Source: Hyphomicrobiales bacterium (GTDB taxonomy: Bacteria; Pseudomonadota; Alphaproteobacteria; Rhizobiales; Beijerinckiaceae). From it: a stretch of DNA of 64,000 nucleotides. The notes below the pieces were generated by a model. It had not been told where the DNA came from. It saw only the letters and a program-made list of their open reading frames with translations, and searched no databases. Where the stretch lies: NCBI GenBank assembly GCA_900470775.1, contig UCBZ01000006.1:124001-188000 (forward strand). Reading direction: 5' to 3'. The number at the start of each line of letters is the position of its first letter. Positions within the stretch are counted from its first letter, which is position 1. Shown here one piece after another: positions 26,927-34,080 of the stretch. Position numbers and translations under genes: made by a program.

Positions 26927-27369
26927 CTGACACCATCGAGGTCTGGACCGACGGCGCCTGCTCGGGCAATCCGGGACCGGGCGGCTGGGGCGCGATCCTG
27001 TCCTACAAGGGCACGGAAAAGGAGCTCTGCGGCGGCGAGGCGATGACCACCAACAACCGCATGGAGCTGATGGGCGCGATCTCGGCGCTGGAGACGCTGA
27101 CGCGGCCCTGCACCGTCGCGCTCCACACCGACAGCCAGTATCTGCGCCAGGGCATTACCGCCTGGATCCATGGCTGGAAGAAGAACGGCTGGAAGACGGC
27201 CGACCGCAAGCCGGTCAAGAACGAGGAGCTCTGGAAGCGCCTCGATACCGCCCTCGGCAAGCACAAGATCGAGTGGAAATGGGTCAAGGGCCATGCGGGC
27301 GACGCGATGAACGAACGCGCCGACGCCCTGGCACGGGCCGGCATGGCGCCGTTCAAGCCGGGCCGCTAA
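26923..27369 (+). CDS. rnhA: Ribonuclease HI
   Basis: RNase HI cuts the RNA strand of RNA-DNA hybrids. The 148-aa protein has the four acidic active-site positions: Asp in [12 protein letters not shown], Glu in NNRMELMGA, Asp in [11 protein letters not shown] and Asp in NERADALAR. The basic handle [15 protein letters not shown] is present. It starts with a GTG overlapping the thrB stop, so it is coupled to thrB. Confidence 0.97.
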   Translation: MTDTIEVWTDGACSGNPGPGGWGAILSYKGTEKELCGGEAMTTNNRMELMGAISALETLTRPCTVALHTDSQYLRQGITAWIHGWKKNGWKTADRKPVKNEELWKRLDTALGKHKIEWKWVKGHAGDAMNERADALARAGMAPFKPGR

Positions 27370-27460
27370 GGCGCAAACGCCTGCCGCGGCCCCTTCCCAC
27401 CATCGCTGCGCCTGTGACAGGATCGGCCCCCTGAACGGTCTATGTCCAAGGAGTTTCGCT

Positions 27461-27751
27461 ATGCCCAAAGCCTACTGGATCAGCAGCTACCGCGCGGTCA
27501 GCAATCCCGACGCGCTCGCGGCCTATGCCAAGCTGGCTGGCCCGGCGATTGCCGCCGGCGGCGGCAAATTCCTGGCGCGCGGCCTGCCGGCACAGGTCTA
27601 CGAGGCCGGGCTCCAGCAGCGAACCGTGCTCATCGAGTTCGACAGCGTCGCGCTGGCGCAGGCGACGCATGACAGCCCGGCCTATCAGGAAGCCCTGGCC
27701 GCGCTCGCCGGTGGAGCGGAGCGCGACCTCCGCATCGTCGAGGGTGTTTAG
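27461..27751 (+). CDS. DUF1330 domain-containing protein
   Basis: This is a 96-aa dimeric alpha-beta-barrel-type protein of DUF1330: KAYWISSYRAVSNPDALAAY, GGKFLARGLPAQVYEAG and a final DLRIVEGV. The function is unknown. A CAAGGAG lies before the ATG. It follows rnhA by about 90 bases in the same direction. Confidence 0.88.
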   Translation: MPKAYWISSYRAVSNPDALAAYAKLAGPAIAAGGGKFLARGLPAQVYEAGLQQRTVLIEFDSVALAQATHDSPAYQEALAALAGGAERDLRIVEGV

Positions 27752-27776
27752 CTGCTGATCTGAGACGGAACCACTT

Positions 27777-27881
27777 CGTCATCCTGGACAAGCTGCGAAG
27801 CAGCGCAGATCCGGGATCCATCGTAAGGCGACAACGCTCTACGATGGATCCCGGGACGCCCTCCGGGCGCCCAGGATGACG
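27777..27881. repeat. Nested palindromic intergenic repeat, family 1 copy B
   Basis: The outer arms are CGTCATCCTGG (27777-27787) and CCAGGATGACG (27871-27881). The inner arms CCGGGATCCATCGTA (27811-27825) and TACGATGGATCCCGG (27840-27854) form a perfect 15-bp stem. It shares arms with copy A at 2131-2239 and lies between the convergent DUF1330 and monooxygenase genes. Confidence 0.9.
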
Positions 27882-27922
27882 CGCTTTTCTTTGCGAAGTC
27901 AGCGTGCTTTAGACATTCGACC

Positions 27923-28945
27923 TCACCTCCAACCCAACCCCGGCGCGACCTGCGTCAGGATCGCCTCGATGACATGGGCGTTGTAATCGACGCCGAGCTG
28001 GTTGGGCACCGTCAGCAGCAGCGTGTCGGCTTCCGCGATGGCTTCGTCCTGCGCCAATTCCCTGATCAGCTTGTCCGGCTCGGCGGCATAGCTGCGCCCG
28101 AAGATCGCCCGCGTGTTGTCGTCGATATAGCCGATGCTGTCGTCGCCCTGGTTGCCGCGGCCGAAATAGGCGCGGTCGCGGTCGTCGACCAGCGCGAAGA
28201 TGCTGCGGCTGACCGAGACGCGTGGGCTGCGCTCGTGCCCGGCCTCCTTCCAGGCCTCGCGATAGGCGCGGATCTGCTTGGCCTGCTGGATGTGGAAGGG
28301 TTCGCCGGTCTCGTCATTCTTCAGCGTCGAGCTTTGCAGGTTCATGCCGAGCTTCGCCGCCCAGATCGCGGTGGCATCCGAGCTGGCGCCCCACCAGATG
28401 CGCTCGCGCAGGCCCGGCGCATGCGGTTCCAGCCGCAGCAGGCCGGGCGGATTGGGAAACATCGGGCGCGGATTGGGCTTGGCGAAGCCTTCGCCGCGCA
28501 GCACGTCGAGGAAGACCTCGGTGTGGTGCCGGGCCATGTCGGCGTCTGTCTGGCCCTCCGTGGGCGCGTAGCCAAAATGCCGCCAGCCCTCGATCACCTG
28601 TTCCGGCGAGCCGCGGCTGATGCCGAGCTGTAGGCGCCCGCGCGAGATCAGGTCGGCAGAGCCGGCATCCTCCGCCATGTAGAGCGGGTTCTCGTAGCGC
28701 ATGTCGATCACGCCGGTGCCGATCTCGATGCGGCTGGTCCTCGCGCCGACCGCCGCCAGCAGGGGGAAGGGCGAGGCGAGCTGCCGCGCGAAATGATGCA
28801 CCCGGAAATAAGCGCCGTCGGCGCCGAGTTCCTCCGCCGCCACGGCAAGCTCGATCGACTGAAGCAGGGTGTCGCCGGCCGAGCGGGTCTGCGATTGCGG
28901 GGAGGGGTTCCAGTGCCCGAACGAGAGGAAGCCGATCTTTTTCAT
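27923..28945 (-). CDS. LLM class flavin-dependent oxidoreductase
   Basis: This is a 340-aa bacterial-luciferase-like monooxygenase. Family blocks are GADGAYFRVHHFARQLASPF near the start, IEIGTGVIDMRYENPLYMAE, the GRLQLGISRGSPEQV loop and a late YIDDNTRAIFGRSYAAEPDK. Such enzymes use reduced FMN supplied by a reductase, and the substrate is unknown. It stands alone in a leftward orientation. Confidence 0.9.
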   Translation of the reverse strand: MKKIGFLSFGHWNPSPQSQTRSAGDTLLQSIELAVAAEELGADGAYFRVHHFARQLASPFPLLAAVGARTSRIEIGTGVIDMRYENPLYMAEDAGSADLISRGRLQLGISRGSPEQVIEGWRHFGYAPTEGQTDADMARHHTEVFLDVLRGEGFAKPNPRPMFPNPPGLLRLEPHAPGLRERIWWGASSDATAIWAAKLGMNLQSSTLKNDETGEPFHIQQAKQIRAYREAWKEAGHERSPRVSVSRSIFALVDDRDRAYFGRGNQGDDSIGYIDDNTRAIFGRSYAAEPDKLIRELAQDEAIAEADTLLLTVPNQLGVDYNAHVIEAILTQVAPGLGWR

Positions 28946-29153
28946 GAAGTGCCGTCCGCGATGCGTTGCCGACGCAGCTGCGCCGGAGGTGAAACGATGT
29001 CACACCGGCATATAGGGATGGTGGCGTCCGCCCCCGATTGCGGCGATGCAAACGCGACGCTGCAGCAGCGCCATCGGCGGGCGGCATTCGAATGGAGGAT
29101 GTGCCGGCGCCCAAGCTGGGCGGTAACGGCTTTGCGCGCGCGTGGCGATCGGA

Positions 29154-30227
29154 TCAGGCGGCTTGCGGCATTCGCGAGGTGAAGGTCGCGCGCGTGATCG
29201 AAATGGTCATGCCGTCCGTGCTGTTGACGGTCTCCATGACTGCACCCAGCTGTTTGACGAGCGCCTGGATGATCGCGGTGCCCAACCCGCTATTGTGCCC
29301 GGCTGCGTCGTTGACGGTCTTTCCCGCGCCGTTGTCGGAAACGGTCAGTTTCCAGTCCGTGTCGTCGACCTCGTAAGTCACTCGGATCACGGCGTCCGTC
29401 CTGGCCGACGGAAACGCATACTTGACCGCGTTGATGATGAGCTCGGTGACGATCAGGCCGAGGCTGACAGCCGTGTCCGACCCGATCTTGCCGCCATGCG
29501 CCCTCACCTCGACGGCGATCGGCTGGCTTTCGCCGATCATCGAGGAGGCCAGGCTGCTGCACAGCTTGTTCAGGTAGGAGCTGACCTCGACCTGATCGAT
29601 TCCTTCGGATGAGTGCAGGTGTCGTTGCACCTCTGCGACCGACATCACCCGCTGATGAGCGTCCTTGAGATGCTGGCGTGTTTCCTCCGACAGGACCCCC
29701 CGCGCTTTCAGCAGCAGGATGCTGGCGATGATCTGCAGGCTGTTGGCGACGCGGTGCTGCATTTCCTGCAGGAGAGTATCTTTCTGCCGCAGCAACTCCT
29801 TGGTTTGCTCCAGCAGCTGTTCCTTCTCCCGCTCGATCATGCGGCGGGCCGTGACATCCATGAAAGCGAGAAGGATCGTCCTCTTCGCGCTGTCTTCGTA
29901 GACCACCTGACGGGCATTCAGCAGCATCGTCCTGCGGCCGAGATTGGGAAAATCGTGCTCGACTTCGAAGCCATCCATGGCGGCATGCTGGGGAATGATC
30001 GTCTCGAGCAGCAGGCGAAGGGCCGGGATGTCCCATTGGCCGTCGCCGAGGGAATACAGCAGGCGTCCCAGCGTCTGCTCGGGCGCAACCTTGAAGGTGT
30101 TGTAGAACGATACGCTGGCGGCCAGCACCCGGAACTCGGCGTCGAGGGCGACGAAGGGTTCGGGGATGGTATTGACGATCGCCTGGGCGAGCGTCTGCGC
30201 ATCTTCGATCTTCTGGAAGTCCAGCAT
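29154..30227 (-). CDS. PAS-containing sensor histidine kinase, HisKA_2 type
   Basis: This is a 357-aa soluble kinase. A PAS domain (about residues 10-125, IPEPFVALDAEFRVLAAS) is followed by a short coiled coil (EREKEQLLEQTKELLRQKD). The HisKA_2 dimerisation region is LLQEMQHRVANSLQIIASIL with the phospho-accepting His. The ATPase domain has VTELIINAVKYAF (N box), VSDNGAG and SGLGTAII. No membrane segment and no response regulator are nearby, so the partner is unknown. The ATG at 30227 opens on the PAS domain. Confidence 0.9.
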   Translation of the reverse strand: MLDFQKIEDAQTLAQAIVNTIPEPFVALDAEFRVLAASVSFYNTFKVAPEQTLGRLLYSLGDGQWDIPALRLLLETIIPQHAAMDGFEVEHDFPNLGRRTMLLNARQVVYEDSAKRTILLAFMDVTARRMIEREKEQLLEQTKELLRQKDTLLQEMQHRVANSLQIIASILLLKARGVLSEETRQHLKDAHQRVMSVAEVQRHLHSSEGIDQVEVSSYLNKLCSSLASSMIGESQPIAVEVRAHGGKIGSDTAVSLGLIVTELIINAVKYAFPSARTDAVIRVTYEVDDTDWKLTVSDNGAGKTVNDAAGHNSGLGTAIIQALVKQLGAVMETVNSTDGMTISITRATFTSRMPQAA

Positions 30228-30372
30228 GGCGCGATCACTCAGTCCGATTGGAACGCGGATGCGCTCCTGCGAGCCAAGGAATGGACGACCCTGCACGCAC
30301 ACTACACGTTACCGGGCGCGATGTCGCGAGGTGATGGCGGCATGCCGGGCGACCGCGGGCGCGAATGCCCGC

Positions 30373-30837
30373 TCACCCCAGCGGCTGGCGATAGACGATG
30401 AAGCCAGACTTGTCCGCGACCTTGTCGTAGAGCGCCTGCGCCTGGAGGTTGCTCTCATGCGTCTGCCAGTAGACGCGAAAGCAGCCCTTGGCCTGCGCCA
30501 TCTGCTTCACCGCCTCGATCAGCATGCGCCCGGCGCCGCTGCCGCGCGCTTCGGAGACGGTGAACAGGTCCTGCAGATAGCAGATGTCCCTGATGTTCCA
30601 GGTACTGCGATGGGTCACCCAATGCACGATGCCGATGAGCTTGCCGTCGCGTTCGGCGACGAAGCCGCCCATCGGCTCGGCAACGCCCGTCAGCCGCGCG
30701 AAGGTCGCGGCCGTGATGTCAGGGGTCAGCGAAGCCTTGTAGAATGTGAGATAGCCCTGCCAGAGCGGCTCCCAGGCTTCGCGATCGAAGGCGGCGAGGG
30801 GGCGGATGGTGATCTCGGACGTCGCGGTCTCGCGCAT
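30373..30837 (-). CDS. GNAT family N-acetyltransferase
   Basis: This is a 154-aa GNAT enzyme. The acetyl-CoA site is LQDLFTVSEARGSGAGRMLI, followed by YWQTHESNLQAQALYDKVA. The acceptor is unknown. The ATG at 30837 begins just before the first strand (ITIRPLAAFD); an upstream in-frame start adds only an Arg/Pro-rich stretch. It is probably a single-gene unit. Confidence 0.9.
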   Translation of the reverse strand: MRETATSEITIRPLAAFDREAWEPLWQGYLTFYKASLTPDITAATFARLTGVAEPMGGFVAERDGKLIGIVHWVTHRSTWNIRDICYLQDLFTVSEARGSGAGRMLIEAVKQMAQAKGCFRVYWQTHESNLQAQALYDKVADKSGFIVYRQPLG

Positions 30838-30965
30838 GGCAGGCTCCGGCAGAGGCTCGGTCGCGCGGCTTGCGCGCAAACTCACCGGAATCTAGCGCCG
30901 GCCGCACCGCCTGTCTCATGACAAGGCGACATCGCATCGATCAAACGCCGCGCAGAATGGACATG

Positions 30966-31000
30966 AAAAAGCCCGCACCGACCCAATGTCGATGCGGGCT
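30966..31000 (-). terminator. Rho-independent terminator after peroxiredoxin gene
   Basis: On the minus strand AGCCCGCA (31000-30993) pairs with TGCGGGCT (30977-30970) around a 15-base loop and is followed by a T run (30970-30966). It lies 22 bases after the peroxiredoxin stop. Confidence 0.85.
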
Positions 31001-31022
31001 GATCAAGCCAGAATGCGGTCGC

Positions 31023-31508
31023 TCAGAGCTGGCCGAGCAGCGCCTCGGCGCCGGAGATCTCGGCCTTGCCCGGGCCTTCCTCGACATTGAGCGAGGTCAC
31101 GACGCCGTCCTCGACAATCATCGAATAGCGCTGCGAGCGGGTGCCGAGGCCAAAGCCCGAACCGTCGAGCGACAGGCCGATCTCCTTGGCGAAGTCGGCA
31201 TTGCCGTCCGAGAGGAACTCGATCACGCCGGCGCCGCCGGTGGCCTTCGACCAGGCGTCCATGACGAAGACGTCGTTGGTGCTGGTGACCATGATCGCGT
31301 CGACGCCCTTGGCCTTGATCTCGGCCGCCTTGCCGATATAGCCGGGCAGATGGTTCTTGTGGCAGGTCGGCGTGAAGGCGCCGGGAACGGCGAAGAGCAC
31401 GATCTTCTTGCCCTTGAACAGATCGTCCGTGGTCTTGGCGGCCGGTCCATCCGCAGTCATCACCCGGAACGTTGCCTGCGGAAGCTTGTCACCCACCTTG
31501 ATGGTCAT
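31023..31508 (-). CDS. Peroxiredoxin, Prx5 type, single cysteine
   Basis: This is a 161-aa thiol peroxidase of the Prx5 subfamily. The active site is PGAFTPTCHKNHLPGY with the peroxidatic Cys at residue 49. This is the only Cys in the protein, so it is a 1-Cys enzyme that needs an external thiol such as glutathione or glutaredoxin for recycling. ATGGAGVIEF and GFGLGTRSQRYSMIVEDG are typical later blocks. In related genomes this gene often follows rnhA; here it is separated and inverted. It is downstream of the DsbD-like gene. Confidence 0.92.
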   Translation of the reverse strand: MTIKVGDKLPQATFRVMTADGPAAKTTDDLFKGKKIVLFAVPGAFTPTCHKNHLPGYIGKAAEIKAKGVDAIMVTSTNDVFVMDAWSKATGGAGVIEFLSDGNADFAKEIGLSLDGSGFGLGTRSQRYSMIVEDGVVTSLNVEEGPGKAEISGAEALLGQL

Positions 31509-31558
31509 CGCGCCTGTTCTCCGTGAAGCTCGCGGCAGGGTGCCGCCCGGCTCACGGA

Positions 31559-32413
31559 TTAGGGCTTGGCGGCGGGGATGTCGAGTTCGAGCCGCGTCTC
31601 GACCGCGTTCGGCTTGCCACGCACCGTGATGATGAAGGGCACCGGGCCGGCCGTGCCCTTGGGCTGCTCGGTGATCCGCAGCAGCGCGACGGTCGTCCCG
31701 TCGGCCTGGCGGCTCAGCGTCGGCTTGCTGAAGGACCACATCCCGGCCCCCTCGATGAAGACATCCTGGACCATGCCCTCGGGCGGTCCCTGCAGCACGA
31801 GGCGAAGGCCGGGATCGATCGCGCCGTGGTCGAGCTTGGCCTCCAGGACCGAGATCTTCTCCTTGTGCGGACCGAGCGCCACCGCCTTCGGCACGCGCGC
31901 TTCGAAGCTCTCCAGGCGCGGCGAAGTCACCGAGGTCACGCCCGGCTCCAGCCAGAGCCTGGCTTCGCCCTTCACGGGAATGCAGATCTTGTCACAGACC
32001 GCATAGTCGAGCTTCAGCACCAGCATGACCGGCTTGGCCGGATCCACCGGCTGCACCGAGACCGGGATCACCACCTCGCCGACATAGCCGATCGAGTAGC
32101 CGCCCGCGTCCTGGAAGCGCTCGGGCGTCGGCCAGCGCACGTCGAGTCCGCCGATATTGGTCGACCCGCTCCAGTCGAAGACCGGCGGCACGCCGAAATC
32201 GCCGGGGCTGCGCCAATAGGTCTTGTAGCCGGGCGCCATCACGATCTCGACGCCAACGCGCTGCTTGCCGGACGCAGCGGTTGCGCCCGCGATCAGGCGC
32301 AATGACGAATGATCGCCCTTCGACCAGGGCGACATCGCAGCCTCTTGCGCATGCGCGGGTGCCGTCAGCACGGCGACGAGGAGCGCCAGGAGGGGAAGTA
32401 TGCGTTTCACCAT
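31559..32413 (-). CDS. Protein-disulfide reductase DsbD amino-terminal-domain protein, exported
   Basis: This is a 284-aa protein with a cleavable signal (MVKRILPLLALLVAVLTAPAHA). Its domain is the DsbD alpha/DsbC-like fold: GYKTYWRSPGDFGVPPVFDW, VVIPVSVQPVDPAKPV and LDYAVCDKICIPVKGEA with the paired Cys of the redox site. It lacks the membrane and thioredoxin parts of full DsbD. It may pass electrons in the periplasm, but this is inference. It is divergent from YqgE and upstream of the peroxiredoxin. Confidence 0.85.
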   Translation of the reverse strand: MVKRILPLLALLVAVLTAPAHAQEAAMSPWSKGDHSSLRLIAGATAASGKQRVGVEIVMAPGYKTYWRSPGDFGVPPVFDWSGSTNIGGLDVRWPTPERFQDAGGYSIGYVGEVVIPVSVQPVDPAKPVMLVLKLDYAVCDKICIPVKGEARLWLEPGVTSVTSPRLESFEARVPKAVALGPHKEKISVLEAKLDHGAIDPGLRLVLQGPPEGMVQDVFIEGAGMWSFSKPTLSRQADGTTVALLRITEQPKGTAGPVPFIITVRGKPNAVETRLELDIPAAKP

Positions 32414-32476
32414 CGGATTTTATGCGTTGCAGTTGGAAATTGCGACCAAAACCAGCGTGCTACGCCGAACAATCGC

Positions 32477-32493
32477 GTGATGAATCGGATCAC
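32477..32493. promoter_or_regulatory. Short dyad GTGAT-N7-ATCAC
   Basis: GTGAT (32477-32481) and ATCAC (32489-32493) form a short dyad between the divergent DsbD-like and YqgE genes. It could be an operator. It is short enough to arise by chance. Confidence 0.25.
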
Positions 32494-32581
32494 ATCATGG
32501 TGGCGCGGCATTGGAGCGCAATGACGGTGCGGGATTTTCCGGCGCCGCCCCCGTTCCCAGGGCGGGTCAAAGTGATCTAGC

Positions 32582-33202
32582 ATGGCCTCCATGAAGATCG
32601 GCTCAAATCAGCGCGTCAGCGGTCGCAGCTATCTCGACGGGCAGTGCCTGATCGCGATGCCCGGCATGGCGGATACGCGCTTCAGCCGCAGCGTGGTCTA
32701 TGTCTGCGCCCATTCCGAGGATGGCGCGATGGGCATCATCGTCAACAAGCCGGCGGCCGATACACGGTTTCCCGACCTGCTGGTCCAGCTCGACGTCATC
32801 CCGCCAGAGGAGCTGATTCGGCTCCCAAGCCAGGCCGAGCGCCTGCAGGTGCTGCGCGGCGGTCCGGTCGAGACCAAGCGCGGCTTCGTGCTGCACTCCG
32901 CCGACTTCTTCCTGGAGTCGGCGACGCTGCCGATCGACGATGGCATCTGCCTGACCGCGACGCTCGACATTCTCAGAGCCATCGCCATCGGCAGCGGCCC
33001 GGAGAATGCGGTGCTGGCGCTGGGCTATGCCGGCTGGGGGGCGGGCCAGCTCGAATCCGAGATCCAGGCGAATGGCTGGCTGCATTGCGCCGCCGATCCG
33101 GCCCTACTCTTCGACGACGGCATCGACACGAAATACAACCGCGCGCTGGGCAAGATCGGCATCGACCCGGCCTTCCTGTCGAGCGAGGCCGGGCACGCCT
33201 GA
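32582..33202 (+). CDS. YqgE/AlgH family protein
   Basis: This is a 206-aa UPF0301 protein. Marks are [55 protein letters not shown] and [17 protein letters not shown]. The biochemical role of the family is not settled. The ATG at 32582 or the one nine bases later may be used. It sits next to disulfide and peroxide enzymes as in other Rhizobiales. Confidence 0.93.
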   Translation: MASMKIGSNQRVSGRSYLDGQCLIAMPGMADTRFSRSVVYVCAHSEDGAMGIIVNKPAADTRFPDLLVQLDVIPPEELIRLPSQAERLQVLRGGPVETKRGFVLHSADFFLESATLPIDDGICLTATLDILRAIAIGSGPENAVLALGYAGWGAGQLESEIQANGWLHCAADPALLFDDGIDTKYNRALGKIGIDPAFLSSEAGHA

Positions 33203-33217
33203 GGCGGGCCTCCAGCC

Positions 33218-33802
33218 TCAATCACCATCCGCTTCGGCTGCAAGAGCAGCATGGATACAGTCGCCGAAGCGCTGATAATTTCCGGCATGCGCGGCTTTCG
33301 AGGCCTCCATCCAATGCTCGCGGACGATGCGGGTCAGGTCGACCGGGTGACCCGCCTGTCGTGCCAGAGCTTCCAGATAGAGCGCCTGCGTCCGCCCATT
33401 CCCTTCGCGAAACGAATGGACGTAGTTGATGTCGCCGATAATCTCGCCGGCCTTGTCGGCGAAGGCGCGTGCGGACATGCCCTTGAGGTAACCGGTGGCG
33501 ACGATGCGCCTGTGAACATCGGCGATGCCGGTTGCGATATACTGGCGAAACTGGAACTGGTTGCCGCCCTTGGCGATCTCAACGGTGCGAAGCTCACCTG
33601 CCCAGTCGTAGACATCCTGGAACAGGTGGCGGTGAATCGCGCGAAGATGAGCGAGATCGAACTTTCCTGAGGGGATGCCTTCAGCCGTGCGTTGCGCAAC
33701 AAGCTCCCTCTCGAAGAAATCGAGCTGTCCTGCATCCCTGAGATTGAGCTTGTTTCTCAAAACCAGATGATCTGGCGGGTAGCAGTAGATGGGATCGCTC
33801 AT
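33218..33802 (-). CDS. Fic/DOC domain protein, toxin of class I pair
   Basis: This is a 194-aa Fic protein. The active-site motif is HSFREGNGRTQ with His at about residue 129, matching HxFx(D/E)GNGRxxR except for the last Arg, where Gln-Ala follows. Fic proteins usually transfer AMP to target proteins such as topoisomerases. The upstream overlapping small gene (ATGA) looks like a VbhA-type antitoxin, so this is a class I Fic cassette. By eye the base composition is less GC-rich than the flanks, which suggests acquisition. Confidence 0.9.
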   Translation of the reverse strand: MSDPIYCYPPDHLVLRNKLNLRDAGQLDFFERELVAQRTAEGIPSGKFDLAHLRAIHRHLFQDVYDWAGELRTVEIAKGGNQFQFRQYIATGIADVHRRIVATGYLKGMSARAFADKAGEIIGDINYVHSFREGNGRTQALYLEALARQAGHPVDLTRIVREHWMEASKAAHAGNYQRFGDCIHAALAAEADGD

Positions 33803-34020
33803 TCGGCGGCTGAAACGAAGCGCGCCTTGGCGACCCTCTCAAGAATGTAGGCCAACCGCTTTTCGTGCGGCCATCGCTCACGCTCGAACATCTCGAACAT
33901 CGCGACTTGCTCAGTATCGAGTGGATTGCCTTCGATCTCTTGCAAGTGCATGGCAACCAGCCGCCGCTCGCGTGCGAACTCAGCATCGGACTCCGTCAAT
34001 TGCTTCGGCACGTCATGCAT
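33799..34020 (-). CDS. VbhA-like Fic antitoxin
   Basis: This is a 73-aa helical protein directly upstream of and overlapping the Fic gene. VbhA-type antitoxins carry an inhibitory helix with the motif (S/T)xxxE(G/N), whose Glu blocks ATP binding in Fic. Here the helix reads VAMHLQEIEGNPL: the Glu-Gly pair (Glu at about residue 30) is present, but Leu replaces the Ser/Thr. The second half (EMFERERWPHEKRLAYI) is similar to VbhA-family carboxy termini. The ATG at 34020 is preferred. Confidence 0.78.
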   Translation of the reverse strand: MHDVPKQLTESDAEFARERRLVAMHLQEIEGNPLDTEQVAMFEMFERERWPHEKRLAYILERVAKARFVSAAE

Positions 34021-34080
34021 GGGGCTACAATACCAGATCGAGCCGTTGAGCACCATCAGCTCCGCGCCCGGTCGGCTCCC

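Noticed and set aside
32477..32493. Idea that GTGAT-N7-ATCAC is a Crp site
   Set aside because: The Crp consensus needs TGTGA-N6-TCACA; here the spacing and outer bases do not fit, so only a weak unnamed dyad is recorded.
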